Shown here one piece after another: positions 1 to 7,783 of a DNA stretch of 64,000 nucleotides. A program made the translations under genes and the position numbers. Positions within the stretch are counted from its first letter, which is position 1. Every line of letters starts with the position of its first letter. The stretch covers positions 310,001-374,000 of the forward strand of contig CAWHQR010000003.1 of assembly GCA_963831605.1 (NCBI GenBank). The letters are read 5' to 3'. The notes below the pieces were generated by a model, which did no database searches, was not told the origin of the DNA, and saw only the letters and a program-made list of their open reading frames with translations. The stretch is from DASUPK01 sp963831605. GTDB lineage: Bacteria > Actinomycetota > Thermoleophilia > Solirubrobacterales > 70-9.

Positions 1-1363
1 GGACCGCCGATTCGGCGATCCAGCGGGCCTGCTTCCCGGCCTCGCGGAGCAGCTCCGGACCGGGTTTCGCATCACGCAGCTTGCGTACCTCGCGCAGGCC
101 ATCGTCTCCGTTGCCCTCCGCAGGCGACCAGGCCTCGAGCGCCTCGTCAGTCGTACGAAGGCGGTCGCGGAGGAGCCGACGCTCGAACCAATCGACCTTC
201 GACGGCGATGCGACGCCTGGGATCCGCAGATAGGCGAGCAGGTCCGAGGCCCGGCCACGGCCGACCGACGCCCGCAGGAGCGCGATCAGCCCGGCCCCGG
301 TGTTGGTCCGCGCCGCGGCCGTGTCCGCCTGGACCGCGACGGGAATCTGAAAGCGCGTCAGCACCCGCCGGTAGAGAGGCCCTCCGGATCGCGGATCGCG
401 CAGCACGATCGCGATCTCTCCCGGTGGAGTGCCGTCGCTCAGCAATCGCGCCACCTCCACGCCCACGGCCTCGACCTCGGCGAGCTCTCCAGCCGAGGCG
501 AGCAGGGCGACGCCTCCATCGTTCTCGACCGGATCACCCGAGCTCGGCTCGCCGAAGCGCCGGCCCACCTCGAAGAGGGTGCCGCTGCTCGTGAAGCCAG
601 GCTCGGCCTCGAGCCGCTCGATCGAGACGCCCTCGATGTCCCTGAGTTGTGCGAACAGGGCGCCGCGCGCCAGCGTCAGCGACTCGCGGTCCTCCCAGGG
701 CAGAGCGACCGTGACCTGGGTGTGCGCCGCGAGCTCGCGCAGGAGCTCCAGCTGCTCGACCGTCAGATCGTCGAAGCCGTAGAGGAAGACCGGCCGCGAC
801 CCCCAGGACTCCGGGTTCGTTCGCAGGGCGGAGATGGCCGCCCCCGCCCGGGAATGGTCGTCGGCCAAATCAAGCTGATCGCGGACACGCAGGTAGGACT
901 CATAGAGCGAGGCGACCTCGACCTCGTACGGCCCGGCGGTCTCGGCCTGTTCCCGAAGCGCCACGGGATCGACGAGCGCGGCCTGCAGCTCGGAGATGAG
1001 CTCCTCCAGGGCGCTCGCGAACCCAGGCCGGCGCGAGGAGGCGGCGAGGATCCGCAGCTCCGCCCGCGAGGCGGCCTCACGTGCCACGCGCAGCCGCTGG
1101 GTGCGGCTGATCGCCGGCCCCGTCTGGGCATCGGTAACGCGGGCGACCATTGCGAAGAGCTCGTCGAAGGCGCCGACGGTGGCGCCGATCACCGCCTGCC
1201 CGTCCCGCGTCAGCTCGCGCTCGAAGCGCTCGACGTCGTCGACGGTGGGGACGACCAGCACCGGATCGTTCCCGGACGTTGCGCGAAATCCGTCGAGGAC
1301 AACTCCGGTGCGGCCCGAGTTCGGGGGCCCGATGATCAGCCTGAGCGCCATTCGATCCAGCAT
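1..1363 (-). CDS. AddB-like ATP-dependent helicase/nuclease subunit, N-terminal part (runs off window)
   Basis: An open minus-strand frame runs without a stop from ATG at 1363 to the window edge, giving 454 residues with the C-terminus outside. A second ATG at 1351 is possible. The N-terminus has a P-loop-like stretch, GPPNSGRTG (about residues 12-20), with Arg where Walker A has Lys. Later motifs VFLYGFDDLTVEQLELL and EVEAVGVEVARLL, then a stretch ending EIAIVLRDP, fit the inactivated UvrD-like fold of AddB/RexB proteins and actinobacterial PD-(D/E)XK nuclease relatives, which process DNA double-strand ends with AddA. The nuclease domain and its Fe-S cysteines would lie beyond the window, so nuclease activity cannot be judged. 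The family call rests on motif order and is moderately sure. Confidence 0.66.
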   Translation of the reverse strand, partial: MLDRMALRLIIGPPNSGRTGVVLDGFRATSGNDPVLVVPTVDDVERFERELTRDGQAVIGATVGAFDELFAMVARVTDAQTGPAISRTQRLRVAREAASRAELRILAASSRRPGFASALEELISELQAALVDPVALREQAETAGPYEVEVASLYESYLRVRDQLDLADDHSRAGAAISALRTNPESWGSRPVFLYGFDDLTVEQLELLRELAAHTQVTVALPWEDRESLTLARGALFAQLRDIEGVSIERLEAEPGFTSSGTLFEVGRRFGEPSSGDPVENDGGVALLASAGELAEVEAVGVEVARLLSDGTPPGEIAIVLRDPRSGGPLYRRVLTRFQIPVAVQADTAAARTNTGAGLIALLRASVGRGRASDLLAYLRIPGVASPSKVDWFERRLLRDRLRTTDEALEAWSPAEGNGDDGLREVRKLRDAKPGPELLREAGKQARWIAESAV

Positions 1364-1526
1364 AGGCGCGGCCGCGGCGCTGCTCCAAGGGGTATCCGCG
1401 CCCCAAAACCGCCTCAAATCCCGCATAACGCGCGGAAACCCGGGCCGGATTTTTTCCGCCGGGGGCGACTCTACCTTGGCCGTAGATCATCCCCTCCAGA
1501 GCCAAAGCACGGGAGGCCCCACCGAA

Positions 1527-1982
1527 ATGACACTTGTCTTCGTAGACCCAGCTGACGCGATCAGGGCGATCGCGGATTCGGTCGGCCGAGAGGCCCGCCG
1601 CCAACTCCTCGGCGAGGCGGTTCGCGCCTGGGTCGATGAGATCCCCGACGAGGAGCTCCAGGAGCACTACGCCAAGGCGATCTCCGAGCTCGACGAACAC
1701 GACATCTCGATGCTCGCCGCCTGGCACGGCTCGATGGAGGTCGGCCAGCCGGTGCCGAACCGGGACTTCCTGATGGGAGCGTTCGACTCGCTCGGCAACA
1801 ACCGCCGCGAGGCTCTCAAGCTCGCCGCCGGCTTCCGCGGTGAGGAGGCCTTCGAGGAGGGCATCTCGGAGGAGCGGGCTCTCGACCTGGTCCTCGAGTG
1901 GCTCTCACCGCCCCGCGTGATGGAGCTCTGCCGAGAGGCGACCGAGCTCTACATGTGGGATCGCTACGGCAGCGACAACTAG
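1527..1982 (+). CDS. conserved hypothetical acidic protein, 151 aa
   Basis: ATG at 1527 follows a 160-base gap that separates it from the divergent AddB-like gene. The protein is soluble, acidic and probably all-helical, with no signal peptide, membrane segment or cysteine pattern. It opens MTLVFVDPADAIRAIAD and has repeated short helices such as PDEELQEHYAKAISEL. It ends WDRYGSDN. I recognise no family. Its TAG stop lies inside an 11-bp direct repeat bordering a palindromic element, so transcription may end in that hairpin. Coding bias and an uninterrupted frame support a real gene; function unknown. Confidence 0.7.
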   Translation: MTLVFVDPADAIRAIADSVGREARRQLLGEAVRAWVDEIPDEELQEHYAKAISELDEHDISMLAAWHGSMEVGQPVPNRDFLMGAFDSLGNNRREALKLAAGFRGEEAFEEGISEERALDLVLEWLSPPRVMELCREATELYMWDRYGSDN

Positions 1983-2131
1983 GCGGCTGCAAACCTGCGC
2001 ATCTCGGGGTCCTCAGTCGGGCGGCTCGCTCACGTACCCATTTCGTACGCTCGCTTCGCCGCCCTCCCTGCGTCCCCCGACCTGCTTGGTTTTCGCTCGC
2101 CTGGTTGCCGCTGATCGTTTCGACAACTAGG
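1973..2131. repeat. palindromic repeat element (copy 1) bordered by an 11-bp direct repeat
   Basis: Between two convergent genes lies an imperfect palindrome, about 1983-2111. The outer arms are GCGGC/GCCGC, the inner arms CGGGCGGC/GCCGCC, and the centre is ACGTAC ccattt CGTACG. CGACAACTAGG occurs at 1973-1983, containing the upstream gene's TAG stop, and again at 2121-2131, just before the facing gene's stop. The core GTCCTCAGTCGGGCG and the tract CCTCCCTGCGTCC recur in a second element at 21336-21497. It could be a non-autonomous insertion with a target duplication, a REP-like element, or a bidirectional terminator. No poly-T tract is seen. Confidence 0.6.
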
Positions 2132-2782
2132 TCACGACAGGCCCAGCGCGTCCCGGATCTCGGGGATCGCCTGGTCGTTGTGCTGGTAGTGGACGGCTGA
2201 CATGCCGAGTTCGCGGGCGGCCGCGCAGTTGACGTCGACGTCATCGACGAAGAGGCACTGATCTGCCGGAACGCCGCCGAGCCGCTCGAGGGTGAGCTCG
2301 TAGATCTCGCGCTCGGGCTTGCGGCAGCCGACGAAGCCAGAGTCGACGACCGTCTCGAAGATCTCATCGACCGGGAGCATCGCCCGCCAGAGCGGTTCCC
2401 ACTCCCGGACGTTGTTGGTCAGCATTCCCATGCGGCGCCCGGCGGCCTTCGCCTCGCGCATCAACTCGATCATCGGCGGATTGGGGTGGAGGGCCTCGAA
2501 GTAGATTTCCCGGAAGCGATGCAGCTCGGGGCGGTGCCCGAGCGCCGGCTCCAGGGCGTCTCCGAGCTTCGTGAGGAAGTCCACCTCGGAGAGATGGCCC
2601 TTCTCCAGCTCATAGAGCGGATGCTTTCCGTCCTCCTCCTCGAGCCGGCCCATCGCGGTCGCGAGCTCCTCGAAGGGGATGCCGGTCTCGTCCTGGACCG
2701 CGGCGAACGACTGAACGAGGGGCGTCGTGAGGACGCCGCCGAAGTCCGAGATCACGGTTGTGATCGACCCGGCGGGCCTCAT
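2132..2782 (-). CDS. HAD-family hydrolase (YihX / epoxide-hydrolase N-terminal type)
   Basis: 216-residue haloacid-dehalogenase fold phosphatase. Motif I is SDFGGVLTT with nucleophile Asp13; Gly replaces the second Asp, as in YihX and soluble epoxide hydrolase N-domains. Motif II is MLTNN (Thr122-Asn123), motif III has Lys155 in GCRKPE, and motif IV is LFVDDVDVN (Asp180/Asp181). A helical cap lies between motifs I and II. The substrate is probably a small phosphoester, but specificity cannot be read from sequence. The ATG overlaps the stop of the upstream 242-residue gene by 4 bp, so it is the last gene of an fxsA-unknown-HAD operon. Confidence 0.86.
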   Translation of the reverse strand: MRPAGSITTVISDFGGVLTTPLVQSFAAVQDETGIPFEELATAMGRLEEEDGKHPLYELEKGHLSEVDFLTKLGDALEPALGHRPELHRFREIYFEALHPNPPMIELMREAKAAGRRMGMLTNNVREWEPLWRAMLPVDEIFETVVDSGFVGCRKPEREIYELTLERLGGVPADQCLFVDDVDVNCAAARELGMSAVHYQHNDQAIPEIRDALGLS

Positions 2783-3507
2783 GTACGCCAGAGCAGATAG
2801 CCGCCGAGCCCCTCGGCGCCGTCCGTGTGGCAGCGGAAGAGCCCCGCCCAGAAGGCCCCAGCGGCGAATCCACCGATCAGGGTCCCGGACACCCGGGTGG
2901 CGCCGGCGCGGCTGGATTGGTCCGCATCCTCGGGCCAGAGCTCGAGACCGAAGCGCGTCGGGTCGCCGGCGCCGCCGTACTGCGTCGAGATCAGGGTCTC
3001 CTCATACGGCACGCCGCTGTCGCCGCTGAGCAGCCAGCCGCCCGCCCGCTCGCTCCCGTGCCCGTCCCCGCCGGGCAACCCCCTGGCGATGGCGATCAGG
3101 AGGGATCCGGGCGCGCCGCCCACCGCAAGATGACGAAGCACCCCTGCCCCCTCGAGGGGATCGCCGATCCACTCCGAGATCTGCCCGGCGCATTCGACCG
3201 TCTGACCGCCCCCCTTCGGGCGGACCTCCGCAAGAGACGCGGTCGCCTTGAACTCGACCGGATTCTCGGCGCTGGGATGTTCGATCAGCGTCCGCTGGGG
3301 CGCGAGCGTCGCCTCGACCGTGTCGGCCTCCGCGGTGATCTCGACCGTGACGGTCTCCAGGTCCTGCTCGAGTGCGAAGCTCGCCTGGCGCACCTCACCT
3401 TTGCTGAGCAGGAGGGCGCCCGGCTCTCCGAGGTCCCAGGCCAGGCCGCCGAGACCGGCCTGGACGTCACCGAACCCACAGACGAATCCGCGCGCCTCCG
3501 GGTTCAT
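2779..3507 (-). CDS. hypothetical protein, 242 aa, middle gene of fxsA operon
   Basis: The protein is soluble and Gly/Ala-rich, without a signal peptide. It is probably beta-rich: long alternating stretches such as LETVTVEITAEADTVEATLA suggest a sandwich fold, and the C-terminus ends GLGGYLLWRT. I do not recognise the family. It overlaps fxsA upstream (3504-3507) and the HAD gene downstream (2779-2782) by 4 bp each, so translation is probably coupled. The only functional hint is context, a membrane protein and a small-molecule phosphatase, which is weak. Confidence 0.7.
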   Translation of the reverse strand: MNPEARGFVCGFGDVQAGLGGLAWDLGEPGALLLSKGEVRQASFALEQDLETVTVEITAEADTVEATLAPQRTLIEHPSAENPVEFKATASLAEVRPKGGGQTVECAGQISEWIGDPLEGAGVLRHLAVGGAPGSLLIAIARGLPGGDGHGSERAGGWLLSGDSGVPYEETLISTQYGGAGDPTRFGLELWPEDADQSSRAGATRVSGTLIGGFAAGAFWAGLFRCHTDGAEGLGGYLLWRT

Positions 3508-4106
3508 CCGCCGAAGGGCTCCCGGCCCGGTGGGAGCTCGTCGTCGTCGCGAATCTCCTGCCCCGTGCCCTCGATGTCGTCAGGGCGCCGACCACCGGTG
3601 GGACGGACGGGCGGCTCCTCCCAGCTGAAGGGGTTATCCGGACCGGGGCCGCGCGGCGGCGGGCTCGACGGTCCGGCCCCTCCGGGTGCGGGCCGCTGCC
3701 GCGGAGGCCGATAGGCGCGGCCCATCGTCCACATGGTGGCGCCTATCGCCATCCGCCTGCGAACGATGCGCGACGAGATGGCTCGCACGATCGCCCGCGT
3801 CGGCGGGATCACAAGAACGAGGCCGAAGATGTCCGTGATGAATCCGGGGCTGAGCAGGAGCGCTCCGCCCAGGATCACCAGAATCCCGTCGAACACCTCC
3901 TTGTGAGGGAGCCGGTTCTCCGCGAGCGCCCGGTTGAACTGGATCCACGCCGCCCGGCCCTGGTGGCGGAGGAGCATCGATCCCAGCAGCGCATCGAGCA
4001 GCAGCAGCACGAGGGTGGGGATCACGCCGATCGCGTTGCCCACCTGGATGATCACGTAGAGCTCCGCGAGCGGAACGAGTATGAAGATCAGGACGACGAC
4101 CAGCAC
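3504..4106 (-). CDS. fxsA: FxsA-family membrane protein
   Basis: 200 residues beginning at a GTG. The N-terminal 100 or so residues hold the FxsA (YtzA/UPF0716) signature: a first membrane helix, MLVVVLIFILVPLAELYVII, a second around VIPTLVLLLLDALLGSMLL, a hinge GRAAWIQFNRALAENRLP, and a helical hairpin GILVILGGALLLSPGFITD ending in VIPPTRAIVR. The C-terminal tail is long, Pro/Gly-rich and cytoplasmic, and extends the family core. In E. coli, FxsA overproduction relieves F exclusion of phage T7; its normal role is unclear. First gene of a three-gene overlapping operon. Confidence 0.9.
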   Translation of the reverse strand: MLVVVLIFILVPLAELYVIIQVGNAIGVIPTLVLLLLDALLGSMLLRHQGRAAWIQFNRALAENRLPHKEVFDGILVILGGALLLSPGFITDIFGLVLVIPPTRAIVRAISSRIVRRRMAIGATMWTMGRAYRPPRQRPAPGGAGPSSPPPRGPGPDNPFSWEEPPVRPTGGRRPDDIEGTGQEIRDDDELPPGREPFGG

Positions 4107-4304
4107 GGCCTCGCAAGGCTACCCGTGGACCGATGTTTCCTCGTCTCCGAGTCCAGGTGGCCGACGCTTGCCCGGGATGTCGAGGCCACACGGTCGAATG
4201 TCGCGCTCGTACGAGCCTCCCTGGCGGTGGTCGACCAGGTCGGCTGGCCGACCGGTAACGACTGATCCCCCGGGACACCGCCCGGTCCTTCTATCCTGTT
4301 GGGG

Positions 4305-4523
4305 ATGGATCGAGAGCAGGCACAACTTGAGCGTGACCGGATGGCCGCCGAGCATCCCGAGGCGACCTGGCTGATCGCCGAGCAGCAACCCGGCGAGTGG
4401 GCGGTCGTGAAGGTCGGCCTCACGCCCATCGACCAGGTTGGCAGCTCCACCGAGGCTCGGCCCAAGCCCGACTACGCTGAGGATCCCAAGCCTGCCCAAA
4501 ACCTGAATTCGCGGGGGTTCTGA
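4305..4523 (+). CDS. small hypothetical protein, 72 aa
   Basis: A short soluble protein starting MDREQAQLERDRMAAEHPE; an in-frame ATG two codons earlier (4299) is also possible. It contains WLIAEQQPGEWAVVKVGL, a compact beta-like stretch, and ends AQNLNSRGF. The stop sits one base before the ATG of the DUF59 gene, so it is probably co-transcribed and coupled with it. I recognise no domain, and there are no cysteines. Support is moderate, from codon bias and spacing. Confidence 0.6.
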   Translation: MDREQAQLERDRMAAEHPEATWLIAEQQPGEWAVVKVGLTPIDQVGSSTEARPKPDYAEDPKPAQNLNSRGF

Positions 4524-4524
4524 G

Positions 4525-4833
4525 ATGGCAACCGACACCACAAGCGAAGAGGACGTCTACGAGGCGCTCGAGGAGGTAATCGACCCGGAGCTCGGGCTCG
4601 ACTTCGTCTCCCTGGGCCTCGTCTACGACGTGGAGATCGAGGGCCCCGAGGCCTTCATCACCTTCACCCTGACGACGCCGGCATGCCCGATCGGGCCGCA
4701 GGTGTCCGAGCAGATGCGCGAGTTCGTCGGCCAGATCGAGGGGATCGACAAGGTCCACCCGAAGATGGTCTTCGACCCGCCCTGGTCCCCGGAGATGATG
4801 TCCGAGGACGCGAAGTTCGCGCTGGGTTACTGA
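4525..4833 (+). CDS. MIP18/DUF59 family Fe-S assembly protein (SufT-like)
   Basis: 102 residues, the usual single-domain length. It has the family DPEL box (residues 20-23), the LGLVYDVEI strand and TPACPIGPQVSEQM with the conserved Cys54. Such proteins (SufT, PaaD, the MIP18 core) help mature Fe-S proteins or load particular clients. In many actinobacteria sufT sits at the end of the suf operon. Here it is 15 kb or more from both suf blocks and next to a DUF302 gene. Preceded by GGGTTCTGAG, a weak ribosome site overlapping the upstream stop. Confidence 0.88.
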   Translation: MATDTTSEEDVYEALEEVIDPELGLDFVSLGLVYDVEIEGPEAFITFTLTTPACPIGPQVSEQMREFVGQIEGIDKVHPKMVFDPPWSPEMMSEDAKFALGY

Positions 4834-4853
4834 CCACGAATCGAGGAGTCCTG

Positions 4854-5258
4854 ATGCCGGACAACCCGCAATCTTTGGCCGGGGTCATCACCAAGCCCAG
4901 CAGCAAGTCCGTCGCACAGACCGTCGACCGACTGACGCAAGCGATCGCGGATCGAGGCTTCACGCTGTTCAGGGTCATTGATCACAGCGGCCAGGCCGAA
5001 CAGGTTGGTGTGCAGATGCCCGATTCGAAACTCGTCATGTTCGGGAAGCCGACTGTGGGCGCGGCGGTGATGCTCGCGGTGCCGCTCGCGGGTTTGGATC
5101 TCCCGCTCAAGGTGCTGGTTTGGGAGGACGGGAAGGAAGCGGTCGCCGTGAGCTACAACGCACCGGAGTTCCTGGCCGAGCGGCACCACCTCGAGGGTGC
5201 CCTGCGTGCGCCCTTCGACGCAGTTGAGTCGATCGTCGAAGAGGTCGTCGGTCGATAG
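4854..5258 (+). CDS. DUF302 domain protein, 134 aa
   Basis: Single DUF302 domain. N-terminal KPSSKSVAQTVDRLTQAI precedes a strand DRGFTLFRVIDHSGQA, then MFGKPTVGAAVML and the core LPLKVLVWEDGKEAVAVSY, the usual DUF302 order. The ATG at 4854 is chosen because GAGGAG lies six bases upstream. DUF302 proteins are small soluble alpha/beta proteins of unknown biochemical role, some linked to sulfur or redox loci. It follows the SufT-like gene by 20 bp and is probably its operon partner. Confidence 0.85.
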   Translation: MPDNPQSLAGVITKPSSKSVAQTVDRLTQAIADRGFTLFRVIDHSGQAEQVGVQMPDSKLVMFGKPTVGAAVMLAVPLAGLDLPLKVLVWEDGKEAVAVSYNAPEFLAERHHLEGALRAPFDAVESIVEEVVGR

Positions 5259-5316
5259 GGCTTTGTCCTGAATCAAGACATTCACAGGGCATTTCGGGCG
5301 TAGTTCGTCCGGAGAC

Positions 5317-5322
5317 TTGACA
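5317..5322 (+). promoter_or_regulatory. candidate -35 box upstream of the ROK gene
   Basis: TTGACA is a perfect consensus -35 hexamer in the 96-base gap ahead of the ROK start. The surrounding sequence is unusually AT-rich (CTTGACAAAGCTCCAATATT). No hexamer 16-18 bp downstream matches TATAAT well, so the -10 is unresolved. The region may also hold the regulator's own operator. Confidence 0.4.
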
Positions 5323-5354
5323 AAGCTCCAATATTCGTTAAGGGTTCGGCCCGC

Positions 5355-6569
5355 GTGGAATCGGCGGACTCCGGATCTCTCCGTTCCCTCCGTGAGCTCA
5401 ACCGCGGGCGCGTCATCGATGCGCTCCGGGGCCGGGGAACCGCCAGCCGCGCCGAGATCGCCCGCGCGACGGGGCTGTCGCGCTCCACGGTCTCGAGCAT
5501 CGTCTCCGACCTGATCGAGGCGGGCCTGCTGACCGAGCGGGCGGAGGCGACAGGTGTCGCTCACGGTGAGGCTGGGGGAAGGCCGCCGGTTCTCCTCTCC
5601 CTGAATCCGTCGGCCGGCCTTGCCGTGGGCGTCGACTTCGGCCACTCCCACCTCCGGGTGGCGGTGTCGGATCTCTCCCACGAGGTGCTGGCAGAGACCC
5701 GGCATGAGCTGGACGTCGATCACTCGGCGGAGGAGGGGCTCGACCAAGCGGCCGAGCTGGTCGCCCAGGTGCTGAGCGAGGCGAACGTCGACCGCAAGGG
5801 CGTGATCGGGGTGGGTATGGGACTGCCCGGCCCGATCAACCGGTCGACCGGCACCGTGGGCTCGTCCTCGATTCTGCCTGGCTGGGTGGGCGTCAACGCG
5901 GCGATGGAGATGGAGCGGCGGCTCCGTCTGCCGGTGAAGGTTGAGAACGATGCCAACCTGGGCGCACTCGCCGAAGTGGTTTGGGGCTCCGGCCGCGGAC
6001 ACTCCGACGTCGTCTACATCAAGCTCTCCTCGGGAGTCGGAGCCGGCCTCCTCTTCTCCGGACGGCTTCACGAGGGCTCGGGTGGAACGGCCGGGGAGAT
6101 CGGCCACATTCCGGCGCAGAACGGCACCGCCATCTGCCGCTGCGGGAGCAAGGGCTGCCTCGAGACCGTCGCCTCCGCTCGCGCGATCGCAGAGCAGGTC
6201 GGAGCCAGTCGGGGTGAGCCCGTGTCCCCAAGGGAGCTGCTCGAGCTGATCGCGAAGCGGGACCCGGCGGCGACCAGGCTGATCGGCGAGGCCGGCCGCG
6301 AGATCGGAGTGGCGCTCGCCAGCATCTGCAACCTCCTCAACCCGAACTGCGTGATCATCGGCGGCGACCTGAGCGCCGCCGGAGAGCTGATCACCGAGCC
6401 CGTCCTCGAGTCGATCCGGCGCTACGCCATCACCAGCGCGGCGGAGCAGGTGAGCGTGGTGGCGGGGGTCCTCGGGGAGCGCGCGGAGCTGCTCGGCGCG
6501 CTCGCACTCGTCTTGCATGCGACCGACGGCATCATCGGCGCGGGGTCGCCCGCCCGGGTGGCCGCATGA
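5355..6569 (+). CDS. ROK-family transcriptional regulator of the sugar ABC operon
   Basis: 404 residues from GTG. Residues about 20-60 form a winged helix (TASRAEIARATGLSRSTVSS). A ROK sugar-kinase fold follows, with phosphate-binding GVDFGHSHLRVAVSDL and IGVGMGLPGPIN. Around residue 260 is the ROK zinc motif CRCGSKGCLE, preceded by GEIGHIP. Such XylR/NagC/Mlc-type proteins usually repress sugar uptake genes and are released by the sugar. It directly precedes the substrate-binding protein, ATPase and permease genes, so control of that importer is likely. GGTTTG-aaatc-CAAACC between this gene and the next is a candidate operator. Confidence 0.9.
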   Translation: MESADSGSLRSLRELNRGRVIDALRGRGTASRAEIARATGLSRSTVSSIVSDLIEAGLLTERAEATGVAHGEAGGRPPVLLSLNPSAGLAVGVDFGHSHLRVAVSDLSHEVLAETRHELDVDHSAEEGLDQAAELVAQVLSEANVDRKGVIGVGMGLPGPINRSTGTVGSSSILPGWVGVNAAMEMERRLRLPVKVENDANLGALAEVVWGSGRGHSDVVYIKLSSGVGAGLLFSGRLHEGSGGTAGEIGHIPAQNGTAICRCGSKGCLETVASARAIAEQVGASRGEPVSPRELLELIAKRDPAATRLIGEAGREIGVALASICNLLNPNCVIIGGDLSAAGELITEPVLESIRRYAITSAAEQVSVVAGVLGERAELLGALALVLHATDGIIGAGSPARVAA

Positions 6570-6572
6570 ACC

Positions 6573-6589
6573 GGTTTGAAATCCAAACC
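6573..6589. promoter_or_regulatory. inverted repeat, candidate ROK operator
   Basis: GGTTTG aaatc CAAACC is a perfect 6-bp inverted repeat with a 5-base spacer, AT-rich against a GC-rich background. It lies just after the ROK stop and 40 bases before the start of the substrate-binding protein. Position and symmetry suit a regulator dimer. Assignment to the ROK protein is inference. Confidence 0.45.
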
Positions 6590-6628
6590 AACCAGAGAGG
6601 AACATGAACAACAGTGGAGGTGGTACGT

Positions 6629-7750
6629 GTGACTGATTCGAAGAGCTGGGCCCGCGGCGCCATGCTTTCGGTGGCGGCGCTCGTGATCGGGCTCGGGCTC
6701 GTCGCCTGTGGGGGCGGCGGAGGTGGCGGTGGGCCGAAGATTGCCCTGCTGCTGCCGGAGTCGAAGACGACTCGCTACGAGGCCCATGACCATCCGGAGT
6801 TCGAGGCCGCGTTGAAGACGGCGTGTCCGGACTGCAGTCTGATCTACAACAATGCGAACCAGGACGCGTCGACGCAGCAGTCCCAGATGGAGTCGGCGCT
6901 GACCGACGGGGCCAACGTCGTGGTCCTCGACCCGGTGGACGCCACGTCCGCCGCTTCGATGGTGAACCTGGCGAAGCAGCAGAACGTCCCGGTCGTGAGC
7001 TACGACCGGCTGATTCTGGACACCCCCGACATCGCCGCGTACGTCTCGTTCGACAACGTCAAGGTCGGAGAGCTTCAGGGCAGCACCCTGGCCAAGAAGC
7101 TCGCCACTGATGGCAACGCGAACGGGCCGATCGTGAAGATCAACGGTTCCCCGACCGACAGCAACGCGAAGTTGTTCGGTCAGGGCGCGTCCTCCGCGCT
7201 GAGCGCGGCGAACGTCCAGGTCGCCAAGGAGTACGACACCCCGGATTGGAGCCCCGACAAGGCACAGTCCGAGATGGATCAGGCGATCACGGCGCTCGGC
7301 AAGACCGGGTTCAAGGGTCTGTATGCGATGAACGACGGCACCGCAGGTGGTGCGATCGCGGCCATGCAGGCCGCCGGAATCGATCCGAAGACGATCCCGT
7401 CGACGGGTCAGGACGCCGAGCTGGAGGCCGTTCAGCGGATCCTCACCGGCGACCAGTACATGACGGTCTACAAGGCGACCAAGCCGGAGGCAACGGCAGC
7501 TGCCCAGATGGCGGTTGCACTCGCCAATGGCAAGCCGATTCCGCCGAACATGATCACCACGAAGACCAACAACGGTGCGACGGATGTCCCGTCGGACCTG
7601 CTGACCCCCATCGCGGTGACGAAGGACAACGTCGCCACCGCCACGTACGGCGGTCAGCCGCTGATCGGTTCGAACGGTTACTGGACCGCCAGCGATATCT
7701 GCACCCCTGAATTCCAGTCGGCCTGTCAGGCGGCCGGAATCAGCGGCTAG
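6629..7750 (+). CDS. sugar ABC transporter substrate-binding lipoprotein (XylF/RbsB-like)
   Basis: I chose GTG at 6629 rather than 6614 because GGAGG (6616-6620) then lies eight bases upstream; this gives 373 residues. The N-terminus is a lipoprotein signal with lipobox LVAC and acceptor Cys27, followed by a Gly run. The rest is a periplasmic-binding fold of the CUT2 class: KIALLLPESKTTRYEAHDHP opens lobe 1, DGANVVVLDPVDA and VPVVSYDRLI are hinge segments, and YAMNDGTAGGAIAAMQAAGI lies in lobe 2. This pattern resembles xylose- and ribose-binding proteins. The ligand is probably a pentose but is not provable here. First transporter gene of the operon. Confidence 0.9.
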   Translation: MTDSKSWARGAMLSVAALVIGLGLVACGGGGGGGGPKIALLLPESKTTRYEAHDHPEFEAALKTACPDCSLIYNNANQDASTQQSQMESALTDGANVVVLDPVDATSAASMVNLAKQQNVPVVSYDRLILDTPDIAAYVSFDNVKVGELQGSTLAKKLATDGNANGPIVKINGSPTDSNAKLFGQGASSALSAANVQVAKEYDTPDWSPDKAQSEMDQAITALGKTGFKGLYAMNDGTAGGAIAAMQAAGIDPKTIPSTGQDAELEAVQRILTGDQYMTVYKATKPEATAAAQMAVALANGKPIPPNMITTKTNNGATDVPSDLLTPIAVTKDNVATATYGGQPLIGSNGYWTASDICTPEFQSACQAAGISG

Positions 7751-7783
7751 GCAAATGAGCCCCGAGCGCGAGGAGATGAGAAG

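Noticed and set aside
4107..4304. A gene in the 198-base gap between fxsA and the small protein at 4305
   Set aside because: Frames that cross it are shadows of neighbouring genes with no start-to-stop coding character; probably promoter space.
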